From positions 1 through 64,000 of the forward strand of contig NZ_JAQMSD010000175.1 of NCBI RefSeq assembly GCF_028330525.1: a stretch of 64,000 nt of DNA. Reading direction: 5' to 3'. Below the pieces are notes generated by a model. That model ran no database searches. It was given only the letters and a program-made list of their open reading frames with translations, and had not been told where the DNA came from. This document shows, one piece after another, positions 1 to 8,255 of the stretch. The stretch's first letter is position 1; every line of letters begins with the position of its first letter. The stretch comes from Spirulina sp. CS-785/01. GTDB lineage: Bacteria > Cyanobacteriota > Cyanobacteriia > Cyanobacteriales > Spirulinaceae. The translations under genes were made by a program, and so were the position numbers.

Positions 1-253
1 CAGTCACCGGAGGCTCACCCCACACCTCCACCCGTCCCAACGTATGACGCGACAACGGATAAAAACGAATACTATCCTCCCCCTCCTCATAACGATGCCG
101 CAACCGTTCCCGCAACTCCTCAAACTTCCTCTCATCCAACACACATTCAAACACCGAATATTGAACCCGTTGCCCATACCCCTCCAACAAATCCGCAATC
201 TTCTTCCGCCGCCGATCCGACGGAATATCATAAGTAATCACATACAACAACAT
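1..253 (-). CDS. cas2: Cas2, CRISPR adaptation endoribonuclease-fold protein (3' end cut by window)
   Basis: Reading from the ATG at 253 gives MLLYVITYDIPSDRRRKKIA, the classic Cas2 start: a beta strand ending in the conserved Asp of YDI, followed by a basic helix. About 84 codons are present before the window edge; the family is usually about 90-95 residues, so only the tail is missing. Cas2 dimers bridge two Cas1 dimers in the spacer-integration complex. The ATG overlaps the cas1 TGA by one base (TGATG read on the minus strand), which implies translational coupling. The CRISPR array probably lies further left, outside the window. Identification is firm; subtype of the adaptation module is not determinable from this fragment. 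Confidence 0.93.
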   Translation of the reverse strand, partial: MLLYVITYDIPSDRRRKKIADLLEGYGQRVQYSVFECVLDERKFEELRERLRHRYEEGEDSIRFYPLSRHTLGRVEVWGEPPVT

Positions 254-1239
254 CAGCGCGTTACATAGGGAGAATATCCCTCACTAGGACTGTACACAAA
301 CCGCTTAAACCGCTTCACCTGCTGCATAAGAATATCCCATCGAGGCTGCACCCCATCCTCGACCTGAATTTCCTCCTCCATCCGCCGCACAAACCCCTGT
401 AAATACTTTTTCCGTCCCCTCTCACTCAAAAAACACCCCCCATCCCGATACTCAAAATCCCCCAACTGCATGACCCGTTTATTAATCAAGCGCAACATCA
501 ACGAATCCACCAACGGCGCACGAAACTCCTCAATCAAATCACTCGCCAACGCCGCATGACGCTGACTCCCCGAATGTAAACACGCCTGATAGGGGTCTAA
601 CCCCTGCACCTCAATCAACGCCAACAAATGATTCCACAACACCTGATACCCAAAACTAAGAATGGCATTCACCGGATTCCCCGGAGGCCGCCGCGAGCGA
701 GACGTAAACACAAAATCCCCATTCCGTAAACAATCCCCCAACGCCGCAAAATAGGTCTTCGCCCCAGTCCCCTCAAACCCCAACAACCGTTCACTAGAAT
801 CCGCGTGTTTCACCTGAGTTTGTAAATAATCCAAACTCTGAATCGCCAAACTCAGAGACTCCGACGGATAGCGACGTTTTTGCCGTAACAAAAGCGTCCG
901 ACTATTCTGTAACTTCCCCAAAACAATACTTTGAGCCACCCCCAACCGTTCCCCCACCCCCAACTCCTGCTGATACCGAGCCAAAACCCGATACCCCCGT
1001 TCAATGGCCACAATGCGCCCATAGCAATACCCCATCCGTGATAAATAAACAACGGGAATATCCCGCCATAAACAAGCCCGAATGGCCTGAGTCGTCATCT
1101 GAGACTTCCCAAAAATCAAAACCTGCTCTAGTAAAGGCAATTGAACCTGAGAGAGAACTTCCCCCTGAGCCTTCACCACTAACTGCTCCTGCTCCAGAGC
1201 CACATAACAACCTTGTTGAGAGACATAAAGAGAACGCAT
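253..1239 (-). CDS. cas1: Cas1, CRISPR spacer integrase
   Basis: This 329-residue protein has the Cas1 fold signatures: an N-terminal beta domain starting MRSLYVSQQGCYV and a helical C-terminal domain. The metal ligands are visible as Glu in GFEGTG (about residue 156), His in ACLHSG (about 222) and an acidic residue in DLIEEFR (about 237). It integrates new spacers together with Cas2. The reading frame is open upstream to about 1308, but that extension runs into a palindromic repeat and looks untranslated, so the ATG at 1239 is chosen. It is a stand-alone Cas1 with no reverse-transcriptase or Cas6 fusion. It sits immediately downstream of csx18 and upstream of cas2 in one minus-strand unit. 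Confidence 0.95.
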   Translation of the reverse strand: MRSLYVSQQGCYVALEQEQLVVKAQGEVLSQVQLPLLEQVLIFGKSQMTTQAIRACLWRDIPVVYLSRMGYCYGRIVAIERGYRVLARYQQELGVGERLGVAQSIVLGKLQNSRTLLLRQKRRYPSESLSLAIQSLDYLQTQVKHADSSERLLGFEGTGAKTYFAALGDCLRNGDFVFTSRSRRPPGNPVNAILSFGYQVLWNHLLALIEVQGLDPYQACLHSGSQRHAALASDLIEEFRAPLVDSLMLRLINKRVMQLGDFEYRDGGCFLSERGRKKYLQGFVRRMEEEIQVEDGVQPRWDILMQQVKRFKRFVYSPSEGYSPYVTR

Positions 1240-1265
1240 TTTGGATAATTCATAATAGGTAAGTA

Positions 1266-1418
1266 AAAAACCCGGTTTCTTTCTCCATCTAGAGACATCA
1301 TCCCCCACTCACAAGAGAAACCGGGTTTTTCGGACAAACAAAAGGGAGTCAAAAACCCAGTTTCTTTCTCCATCTAGAGACATCACCCCCCACTCACAAG
1401 AGAAACCGGGCTTTTCCG
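1266..1418. repeat. Tandem pair of palindromic AGAAACCGGGTTTCT-type elements
   Basis: Two near-identical copies of a roughly 65-base element start at 1266 and 1351, 85 bases apart. Each copy has AAACCCGGTTTCT at its left end and AGAAACCGGGTTT at its right end, so each can fold into a hairpin around a loop containing TCCATCTAGAGACATCA. They lie between csx18 and cas1. Shorter relatives of the same arm occur at 20876-20890, 54352-54366 and 54402-54416. Confidence 0.85.
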
Positions 1419-1438
1419 AGACAACCAACCAGGACTCC

Positions 1439-1714
1439 CTAAAACCGCCGAATATCATCCCGTTGACGCTCCTGCATCACCCCCGTATCAACCCCCCTGG
1501 GTAACTCAGACGGCGGCACACCACCCCCCAACCAAGCCACCACCCAATCGCCAACCACACAAACCCCAAAGGTCGAGGCCGTAATAAACAACGTATTGGT
1601 AATTACCGCCGCTAACCCTAACGGCGCAATCAACAGTAAAGTCAGGGTAATCGCACAATTCACCCCTGCAACCACCCCACTGCGAACCAGTGCGGCCCGA
1701 GTCGATATATACAT
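1439..1714 (-). CDS. csx18: Small membrane protein, probable CRISPR-associated Csx18
   Basis: A 91-residue protein with two hydrophobic stretches (about residues 12-32 and 34-62) and a polar C-terminal tail rich in Arg and Asp. Small membrane proteins of this size and position, beginning with a run like STRAALVRSGVVAGVN, are found beside cas1 in cyanobacterial type III loci and are labelled Csx18 there; the name is applied from recollection of that family and its position. The function of Csx18 is not established; a membrane-linked role in the type III response is inference. It is the first gene of the csx18-cas1-cas2 minus-strand unit. The only alternative is an unrelated small membrane protein. 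Confidence 0.6.
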   Translation of the reverse strand: MYISTRAALVRSGVVAGVNCAITLTLLLIAPLGLAAVITNTLFITASTFGVCVVGDWVVAWLGGGVPPSELPRGVDTGVMQERQRDDIRRF

Positions 1715-1901
1715 AACGCTTAATTCCTGAAACTCAATCTTTTATCTTCACCCTACTCTCCCCCCACCCCTAAAATCCACTAATAGCCCATCCTCACCCC
1801 TCCCTCCCTTGCCCCCATCAAACCCCCATGCTAGGCTAAACCCCAAACCTCATCTTCCCTAACAAAAATATTCTCTTTTTTTCCCTCCCAAAACAGCCCC
1901 C

Positions 1902-3113
1902 ATGCCCCGTAAACCCAGTCCTCACCCCTATGCCGACCCAACCGCCTTCCAACGGTTAATGCTCCTCATCGCCACTCTCATCCATCACCCCGGAGTCGGT
2001 TGTCCCCAACGCCGCGCCTGGCGAGATAACCCCAAGCAACACCACAACGCCCTAGAAGACCTACAACAGCACCTGCAAACCCTCGCCCAAGAGCAAGGCC
2101 ACCCCCTCCCCCCCAACTATCCCGCCCCCCCAACCCTCCAAAAAGACCTCAAACGCCTGCGAGAGTACGGCATATTAGACCGCAGGATGTATCGCTGGGG
2201 CTATTATCTCGGCACAGGGATCATGAGTCCCAGAGAATTGCAAGCGGCTTTAAATGCCCTAGAATCTCAAGCTAAATACCAAGGGGATCCGCAAATTCGC
2301 CAAATGTATCAAAGCCTCCTGCAACGGGTGCGGGGGTTTGCTTTCCCCCACCAAACCAAGGCCACTTCTCCCTATCCGGTCCGACAAAACTGCGATCGCG
2401 CGATCGATTATACCGACCCAGAGGAGATGTTAGAGAAACAGGACTATCAACCCACCCTATTTCATCATATTGCCCCTTTAGAGGAGGCGATCGTCACTGG
2501 GCAACCCATTGAAATTTCCCGTACAGTGAACCCCTATGGAGACAGTCAATTAGGCATTGATCAAGTTTGGCCCTTACAACTGATTTATCGAGATATCGCC
2601 TGGTATCTCCTCTATGAACGCTGCGCCAACCATCAATTAGTCATTGGCCGCATGAACCGTTATAAAGACTATTTAAAGGTACTTACCCCCAATGGTCGAG
2701 GCATTGAGGCTCAATGGGAGCGTTTACAACAGGCCCATGAATTACTAGAGACAGGGTGGGGGTTGAAGTTGGGGACACGGGAGGAACAGGAACAGGAGTT
2801 AGCAGGAAAGGGGGAAGGAGTCAGCGTCCGAGTGCGCTTTTTCCCCCCAGTGAGTACCTTTATCGAGGAGGGCCAATTACGACACCCGAAACAAAAGTTA
2901 CGACGGGGAAAGAAAGACCCCACCACAGAAAAACCGGAGTATATAGATTATTCTTTAGTGTTACCACCTCGGTCCTTGGATGAGTTTAGTATTTGGGTCC
3001 AACGCTATGGGGATAAAGCGCAGGTAATGAGTCCTCCAGCGTTAGTGGAGCGTCATTATGGGATGGCGTTGCGGTTGTTGGGGCGGTATCAAGGATCAGT
3101 AAAATTGGACTAA
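1902..3113 (+). CDS. WYL-domain transcriptional regulator of the CRISPR locus
   Basis: A 403-residue protein. The N-terminal part (about 1-110) resembles a winged-helix region, with LQKDLKRLREYGILDRRMYRWGYY matching the HTH-wing end of WYL regulators. Residues about 190-265 form the WYL domain, with YGDSQLGIDQVWPLQLIYRDIAWYLL as the core (the family's P-x-L-x-x-x-x-x-WYL pattern), and the C-terminal 120 residues look like the WCX extension. WYL domains bind nucleic acid or nucleotide ligands, and a cyanobacterial homologue (Sll7009 of Synechocystis) represses crRNA production of a CRISPR locus. It is transcribed towards the cmr operon from a position between csx18 and the effector genes. Regulation of this locus is inferred from context. 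Confidence 0.85.
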   Translation: MPRKPSPHPYADPTAFQRLMLLIATLIHHPGVGCPQRRAWRDNPKQHHNALEDLQQHLQTLAQEQGHPLPPNYPAPPTLQKDLKRLREYGILDRRMYRWGYYLGTGIMSPRELQAALNALESQAKYQGDPQIRQMYQSLLQRVRGFAFPHQTKATSPYPVRQNCDRAIDYTDPEEMLEKQDYQPTLFHHIAPLEEAIVTGQPIEISRTVNPYGDSQLGIDQVWPLQLIYRDIAWYLLYERCANHQLVIGRMNRYKDYLKVLTPNGRGIEAQWERLQQAHELLETGWGLKLGTREEQEQELAGKGEGVSVRVRFFPPVSTFIEEGQLRHPKQKLRRGKKDPTTEKPEYIDYSLVLPPRSLDEFSIWVQRYGDKAQVMSPPALVERHYGMALRLLGRYQGSVKLD

Positions 3114-3150
3114 AATATAGTAAAATTCCATAATTTAGTATTTAATCATA

Positions 3151-4083
3151 TTAAGGAAGTGAAAAAGTATCTATTAATCTATGCTGTTTTGTACTAGGAT
3201 CAAATTCACCTTGTACTTCATCTTTATGTTTTTTTCCTAATCGAGTCCAAGTAGTTTTTGGCTTGGGAGAGTAACTGAATCCAAAACCATGAGGTAAACT
3301 AATTCCAACTAAATCAGTTATGAGATAGCGATCATGAAACTGCTCCCACATAAAAACAGTAATTGGAATCTTTAGATTTTTAATTTGCTGTTTTAAATGA
3401 TTAAAACTGACTCTATATTCTTCACTTGAGTAACGGTCCAAACTAACATGAAATTCTATGCTTTGCAAGGAGTTAGTAAGGGGTATTTTTATAAAAATTT
3501 CATGAAATTTATTATGACTTTTAGAGTCGGGATTTAAGTAAGGATCAATAAACATTAAAGAATTAGAATGTTGGAAAATTAGCTTTAAATTGTTTACATA
3601 GTCTTGTACTGTTCGAGATAATCTTACTGATGGACTTCTATCTAGCCACCAATTAGTTTCATTAAGTTTTTCTATAGAAGCAACTATTTGATTGTTTTCA
3701 AACCTTTGTTTTGTAGCTTTTGGTGTGATTATTCCAGTTAGCGGTGCTTGCTTATGGGAAGAAAGTGCTTCTTGACACCATTCAAAATCATCACTAGGTT
3801 TTTTTAAATTGACTTTTTCTGTGGTGACTAATCTTCGTTGCTTTTTTAACGCTTTTAAAAACTTTTTAGTTGTAATGGGGTGCTTATACTGAAGCCGATT
3901 AATAAATTCATACCATTTGCCACCATGTAAATTACGTAGTAACGCTTCTTCTTGTAATATTGATAAAAGCTGTTTTAAATGAATTTCACAAATATCTTTA
4001 CGACAATCTTCATCAGTAGTGCTGTTACCATAAGAATTAAAATTGAATACATCTGGGGTTAAACTATATTCATTCAAAAGCAT
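3151..4083 (-). CDS. Unrecognised protein with a phospholipase-D-like HDRYLITD motif, partner of the DUF3696 ATPase
   Basis: A 310-residue protein not assignable to a named family. The N-terminal half is helical and charged. The C-terminal half (about 175-290) contains NSLMFIDPYL, then VFMWEQFHDRYLITDLVG and HGFGFS. HDRYLITD fits an HxR(x)4D variant of the HxK(x)4D motif of PLD-type phosphodiesterases, including a preceding strand with a conserved Asp. Only one such motif is present, so an active enzyme would need to dimerise. It begins 5 bases after the ATPase gene stops, so the two are very likely co-transcribed and coupled. Base composition is markedly A+T-rich compared with the cmr genes. 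A nuclease or phosphodiesterase effector role is inference. Confidence 0.6.
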   Translation of the reverse strand: MLLNEYSLTPDVFNFNSYGNSTTDEDCRKDICEIHLKQLLSILQEEALLRNLHGGKWYEFINRLQYKHPITTKKFLKALKKQRRLVTTEKVNLKKPSDDFEWCQEALSSHKQAPLTGIITPKATKQRFENNQIVASIEKLNETNWWLDRSPSVRLSRTVQDYVNNLKLIFQHSNSLMFIDPYLNPDSKSHNKFHEIFIKIPLTNSLQSIEFHVSLDRYSSEEYRVSFNHLKQQIKNLKIPITVFMWEQFHDRYLITDLVGISLPHGFGFSYSPKPKTTWTRLGKKHKDEVQGEFDPSTKQHRLIDTFSLP

Positions 4084-4088
4084 TATTT

Positions 4089-5792
4089 TTAAAATAACTC
4101 CTCTAATTCTTCTTCAAAAAAACCACCCGGCCATGATTTTATAAATTCTCCTCTTGCATTCAAGTCTATATGTCGAACAACCGCAGTATCTCCAATAGGT
4201 TCAACAAATAAAACTGATATATTTTCTGGTTTTATTGGGGGGGCATGAGAGGGTAATTCCTCTTGAAATGTTTCGCGCATTCGTCTCATAATTCGCAACA
4301 TTAAATGTTCGCTATGCGTTTCAATGATTAAGGTATTTTTCTGTGCAGATTCTATGAATAAATCTCCTAATTCTGTTTGCAGTTTAGGGTGTAAGTGTAA
4401 TTCTGGTTGTTCCATTAAAATGGTTTTTCCTTCCGATAATACACTTTGTGTGATAACGGGTAAAACTTGACTGATACCGAAACCAACATCTAATAAACTA
4501 ACATTAACATTATTTTTATCCACTAAGCGAATAGTGTAAACATCACTTTTTAAACCTTCTTCACTAGGAGTGAATGAAACAGGTTGTAATTGATAATGAA
4601 TTTCAAAATCCTTGAATTTTTGATTAACTTGATCCAATAACTCCGGGTTTTTAAACAGTAAATTTGTCATCATTTTACCAGATTTACCTACTTGTGAGTC
4701 AGACTGATTTGTTGCAATATAAAAACGTTCTGGATAATCTCTGATCGGTCCAATATAGCAAGTTTCTTTGATAAATGTAAGAAATAGAGGATTTAAAAAA
4801 TCAATAAAATCGACTAATATATTAGAATGTTCTTGATAAATTTTAGCTAAATATTCTAATTGTTCATCCATTTCTTTTTGGATTAAATCCCCATAAAAAT
4901 TCGGTAAAAAATCATTAAAATCAAGATATTTTGAATAATTCATAACTTGAATATAATCTTCTAAAGCTACTTCTAATATTAACGTTTTATTGAGAATGCT
5001 TAGAAGTGAAATTATTCGATCTATTTTTAGTTCAATTTTCTCTTCATCTATTTTTCTTTGTTTTAATTGAGTTACTCCAAGTTCGTTATCATTTTCAGCT
5101 TTTAACTCTTCAAGAGCTTGAATTTGTTCAGTTTTTAACTCCTCAAGAGCTTGAATTTGTTTATTTTTTGCTGATGGTGGTCTTTTTATTCCAAAACTTT
5201 TTAATGCTGTTTTTACAACATTGGTTACTGATTTTCTGATATCTACTTTAGAGTGTTCCCACCAATTTTGCCAAATAATGTGATTAGGATTAAGTTCACG
5301 GATTATTAAATAATCTTGCTCCTCACTAGGTTGATAAGTCACAAAAGGTTCTTTCATATTACTAGCAAAACAGTTTATAGATTCAAGGCAAATTTGAGAG
5401 TCCCGATAACAATAAGTGACTTCTAAACCAATGAAGGGGTGATCCGTTAAAATCTCACCTAATAACGCTTGGATACTATCGGGTAAAGGTGGATCAGAAT
5501 CAAATTCCCCAATCTTGAAGGTAGTTTTAAAAGAAAAAAATCGCTCTGTTTCGTGACGATGAATAAATTCTCGATAATTCCCTAAATCTACAAGGTTTCC
5601 TTGAGGAAGTAAGAGTGTGTTCCCATCTCCTGCTTGCTCTAAGGTTTGTTTGAGCAGTAGAAGGGATTGAATAATGGAACTTTTTCCTGATGAATTTGCA
5701 CCGTAAATTAGGGTGATAGGACGAATGGGAATAGTTTCCGGGCCAGCAAAGGCTTTAAAGTTGGTGAGTTGATAGGAATGGAGTTTAGTCAT
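4089..5792 (-). CDS. AAA/ABC-type ATPase with C-terminal DUF3696 (OLD/Smc-like)
   Basis: A 567-residue ATPase. The Walker A motif GANSSGKSS is at about residues 31-39. The middle region (about 190-330) is a charged coiled coil with a short internal duplication of EQIQALEELK. An ABC-like signature DVGFGISQVLPV precedes Walker B TILMEQPELHLHP and a switch His in IETHSEHL. The last 50 residues, running from PENISVLFVEP to WPGGFFEEELEELF, match DUF3696. Such ATPases act as sensors or motors next to nuclease effectors in several phage-defence systems. It follows the Cmr6-Cmr1 gene after a 48-base gap holding a palindrome and precedes the PLD-like gene. Like its partner, it is A+T-rich, which suggests separate acquisition. 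Function in the CRISPR response is not shown. Confidence 0.85.
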   Translation of the reverse strand: MTKLHSYQLTNFKAFAGPETIPIRPITLIYGANSSGKSSIIQSLLLLKQTLEQAGDGNTLLLPQGNLVDLGNYREFIHRHETERFFSFKTTFKIGEFDSDPPLPDSIQALLGEILTDHPFIGLEVTYCYRDSQICLESINCFASNMKEPFVTYQPSEEQDYLIIRELNPNHIIWQNWWEHSKVDIRKSVTNVVKTALKSFGIKRPPSAKNKQIQALEELKTEQIQALEELKAENDNELGVTQLKQRKIDEEKIELKIDRIISLLSILNKTLILEVALEDYIQVMNYSKYLDFNDFLPNFYGDLIQKEMDEQLEYLAKIYQEHSNILVDFIDFLNPLFLTFIKETCYIGPIRDYPERFYIATNQSDSQVGKSGKMMTNLLFKNPELLDQVNQKFKDFEIHYQLQPVSFTPSEEGLKSDVYTIRLVDKNNVNVSLLDVGFGISQVLPVITQSVLSEGKTILMEQPELHLHPKLQTELGDLFIESAQKNTLIIETHSEHLMLRIMRRMRETFQEELPSHAPPIKPENISVLFVEPIGDTAVVRHIDLNARGEFIKSWPGGFFEEELEELF

Positions 5793-5814
5793 ACTAGAAT
5801 TAGATGAGGTGAAA

Positions 5815-5836
5815 TAGGTGCGCTAAAGCGCACCTA
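5815..5836. terminator. Palindrome between the cmr operon and the ATPase gene
   Basis: A perfect inverted repeat, arms AGGTGCGC and GCGCACCT around a TAAA loop, fills most of the gap between the Cmr6-Cmr1 stop and the ATPase start. There is no T-run, so it may be a dispersed cyanobacterial repeat or an mRNA processing/attenuation hairpin rather than a strong terminator. Confidence 0.55.
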
Positions 5837-5840
5837 CGAA

Positions 5841-7799
5841 CTAGGGTAGAGGAAATACTGTAGCATAATTTTTAGCTGACGTTTGGTTGCTTAATTCCTC
5901 TACATATTGCCGACGGGGATTCTGAGTTGCTCCAAAAACGGTGACAACTTGATAATCGCCTAAATCCGCAATCCACACAGGAGAGGGTTGTACACCCTTC
6001 ACGACTTTCCCACACAAGTTGCCATCATAGTCTTCCCTTGACCCTCTTTTAATTTTAAACTGGGGACTGTGAAGGATGTTTAACGCATAGGGTTTATCAT
6101 TTCTCTCCCTGCCATTACAAATAATGATTTCACAGTTCCGATCTACGGCATCTGTCCAAGTATCCTGATGGACTGGGAAATTATTGGTACGGTGGTTATA
6201 GTCGAGGTTTTGAGAGGTGAGTTGACCTAATGCTTGATAAAATGCCTTGAGACGCTGCTGAAAGGTCTTTTTAAAGGCGGAAATTTGTTCGGGGGCCTCC
6301 CAGAAAGGATCGGCTTCTTCTAGCTCAATATAGAAGGTTGAACCCCGATACCAAGGGGCGCGATCGCGGTTTTGTCGAGAATAACAAGGTCGTCTCGCCC
6401 CTTGTCCAATTCCCCCCAAATTAAACAATAACCAAGTTAAATTTTTCAACAATGTTTTTAACTGGGTCTCTTGGTCATTGGGCGTTTCTGGAGAGAAAGA
6501 TAAAACCAACGTTCCCTGCTGCTCCCCACAAGGATCATTTTGCCCTTTATAATTAGGACGGGGTTCTTTTTGAGCAATACGACCATTGAGCAAACTAACT
6601 TTCAAATAACCGTACTTTTTAGGATTAATGCCCCCAAAGAGTTGTGCTTCCCAAGTGGATACTTGTTGTGGGGTTAACACTCCCAAAGCAAAGGCACGAA
6701 ACCAATAACGCAACATGGATTTAAACGCCGTGGGACGGACTTCCGCTTGGGCTTGTCCGCGCATTTGCCATTCGTGGCGACGGTCATTCCATCGCCATTG
6801 GGTAAAGCGTTGATATCCGTGAATTAACTGCCCTTCTAAGCTAAAATCAACCCGGAAAAACTCATCTGTCGGTTGCCCCACTCCGGCTTTCAATAAGTCG
6901 CCATAGCCTGTGTTGACTTGAGACCCAATCCCAGACTGTAATCCTTGAATTAGCCAAGTTTTCACGGGTTCTAAAAGGGCTGCATCCTCACAGCGACTCG
7001 TTAACCGTAACCCGATTAAAAATGTGGTTTCTTTCAAGGATAAAAAGGGATTGGGATTGGGAGAATAATTCAGGTCATTCCCCTCCCAAGACCAAATATT
7101 ATTGGCAATATCCATCGTTAACCCTCCCGTTTGACTGGGGATGGGGTAAGCATCCAGAAAAACAATTTTTCCCGCTTTATCCGCATCCCCTGCTTCGAGA
7201 GAGCCAAAATATTTGGCAATGTTGGGATGGTCTTGAGCTTGTTTCCAGTTCAACTGGGGATTTTTTGCCATTAACTCTCGGATGGCCTGAGTTCTCGCCA
7301 CACCCCGTAGGGTACTAGAGGGGATATAGGGCATCCCCAAAGCATCAAAGGCCGGGAGTAAAATACTTTCGGGCCCCCGATGTCCCCCAACGCGAATCCG
7401 CCAAGGGCATTTGACTTGAAAGGTATTATTTTTTCCGGCAATGCGTTCGGTTCGTTTACTGAGGGTGGCGAGACGTTGGCGATAGTTGGCGTTTTCGGTG
7501 GCCTGTTGTAGGATTTCTACTTTTGTCCCGTCTTTGTAGTTGTCTCGGTCTGGTTCACGCATCCAGCGCAAATATTCAACGAAACTAGCGGTTTCGTGGG
7601 GACTGGGTTCGTTGTCGGGGTCAAGCCAAGGGGAGGGGGGAGTGTTATTGTTTCCCCCGTTTCCGCCTTGTCTGCCGCCACTCTTGTTTCTCGGTGCGTT
7701 TTTTCCGCCTTTAGAGATGACTTTCTTGGTTGGGGGGGTTGGGGGTTTTTTGGTCGCTTTGGAGGGTTTATTGGGACGTTTGGGGCGTTCATAGACCAT
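5841..7799 (-). CDS. Cmr6-Cmr1 fused RAMP (Cas7-type) protein of the type III-B effector
   Basis: A 652-residue protein starting at the ATG at 7799 (MVYERPKRP); a TTG at 7820 is a less likely start. The first 60 residues are a basic, Pro/Lys/Gly/Asn-rich linker. Residues about 125-330 form a Cmr6-like RAMP unit with the glycine-loop helix YIPSSTLRGVARTQAIREL. Residues about 335-640 form a Cmr1-like unit with EVRPTAFKSMLRYWFRAFALG and GGIGQGARRPCYSRQNR. Separate Cmr1 and Cmr6 cap the 3' end of crRNA in the backbone complex, so the fusion probably supplies both capping subunits. No separate cmr1 or cmr6 is present in this operon, consistent with this. Downstream neighbours are the ATPase and PLD-like genes. 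Confidence 0.88.
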   Translation of the reverse strand: MVYERPKRPNKPSKATKKPPTPPTKKVISKGGKNAPRNKSGGRQGGNGGNNNTPPSPWLDPDNEPSPHETASFVEYLRWMREPDRDNYKDGTKVEILQQATENANYRQRLATLSKRTERIAGKNNTFQVKCPWRIRVGGHRGPESILLPAFDALGMPYIPSSTLRGVARTQAIRELMAKNPQLNWKQAQDHPNIAKYFGSLEAGDADKAGKIVFLDAYPIPSQTGGLTMDIANNIWSWEGNDLNYSPNPNPFLSLKETTFLIGLRLTSRCEDAALLEPVKTWLIQGLQSGIGSQVNTGYGDLLKAGVGQPTDEFFRVDFSLEGQLIHGYQRFTQWRWNDRRHEWQMRGQAQAEVRPTAFKSMLRYWFRAFALGVLTPQQVSTWEAQLFGGINPKKYGYLKVSLLNGRIAQKEPRPNYKGQNDPCGEQQGTLVLSFSPETPNDQETQLKTLLKNLTWLLFNLGGIGQGARRPCYSRQNRDRAPWYRGSTFYIELEEADPFWEAPEQISAFKKTFQQRLKAFYQALGQLTSQNLDYNHRTNNFPVHQDTWTDAVDRNCEIIICNGRERNDKPYALNILHSPQFKIKRGSREDYDGNLCGKVVKGVQPSPVWIADLGDYQVVTVFGATQNPRRQYVEELSNQTSAKNYATVFPLP

Positions 7800-7844
7800 A
7801 GGGGGTTTCTCCTGTTGCAATGATGGGATAATTAAGGACTCGGT

Positions 7845-8240
7845 TCATTCTTCTCCGGTAATGTCGTGATAAACGGCATTGGCCCAGAAACTGAAGTCGT
7901 TGGCGAGTTCTAGTCCTAGTCCGGTGAGGCCGAGGTAATCATCGGAACTTAGGTCTTTGATGGTGTCTAAGCCGCGATCGCCCGCTAGATTTTTCAACCC
8001 CGACAGGCTTTCTAAGCATTCAAAGAACTTTTTAACGACTTGTTGCTTTCCTTCCTGCGTTAAGGCGCGTTCTTCAGCTTTAAGACGCATCATTCCCCAA
8101 GTGGCCAGATAGGTATAAAGTTCAACGGCTTGATTTTTCTGTTCTTTCAGTCGCGCTTCATCTTGGGAGGATTGCGATCGCAAGCCCGCTAATGCCTCAT
8201 ACACGGGTTTACTGATAGTGCGCGGATCAAATGTTGTCAT
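7845..8240 (-). CDS. cmr5: Cmr5, small helical subunit (Cas11) of the type III-B complex
   Basis: A 131-residue, almost entirely helical, charged protein. Its size and pattern (EARLKEQKNQAVELYTYLATWGMMRLKAEE, then a C-terminal helix with SFWANAVYHD) fit the Cmr5 family of about 125-170 residues. Cmr5 stacks along the complex opposite the Cmr4 filament and contacts target RNA. The gene sits 15 bases downstream of cmr4 and 45 bases upstream of the Cmr6-Cmr1 fusion, the expected order. Identification relies on size, helical character and position. Confidence 0.8.
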   Translation of the reverse strand: MTTFDPRTISKPVYEALAGLRSQSSQDEARLKEQKNQAVELYTYLATWGMMRLKAEERALTQEGKQQVVKKFFECLESLSGLKNLAGDRGLDTIKDLSSDDYLGLTGLGLELANDFSFWANAVYHDITGEE

Positions 8241-8255
8241 GATACTTTCCCCTTT

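Noticed and set aside
4-231. Arg/Gly-rich frame at the left edge
   Set aside because: It is an out-of-frame shadow of cas2, which explains the region fully.
1240-1308. N-terminal extension of Cas1
   Set aside because: The extra codons translate the palindromic repeat and add nothing homologous to Cas1; the start at 1239 gives the normal N-terminus.
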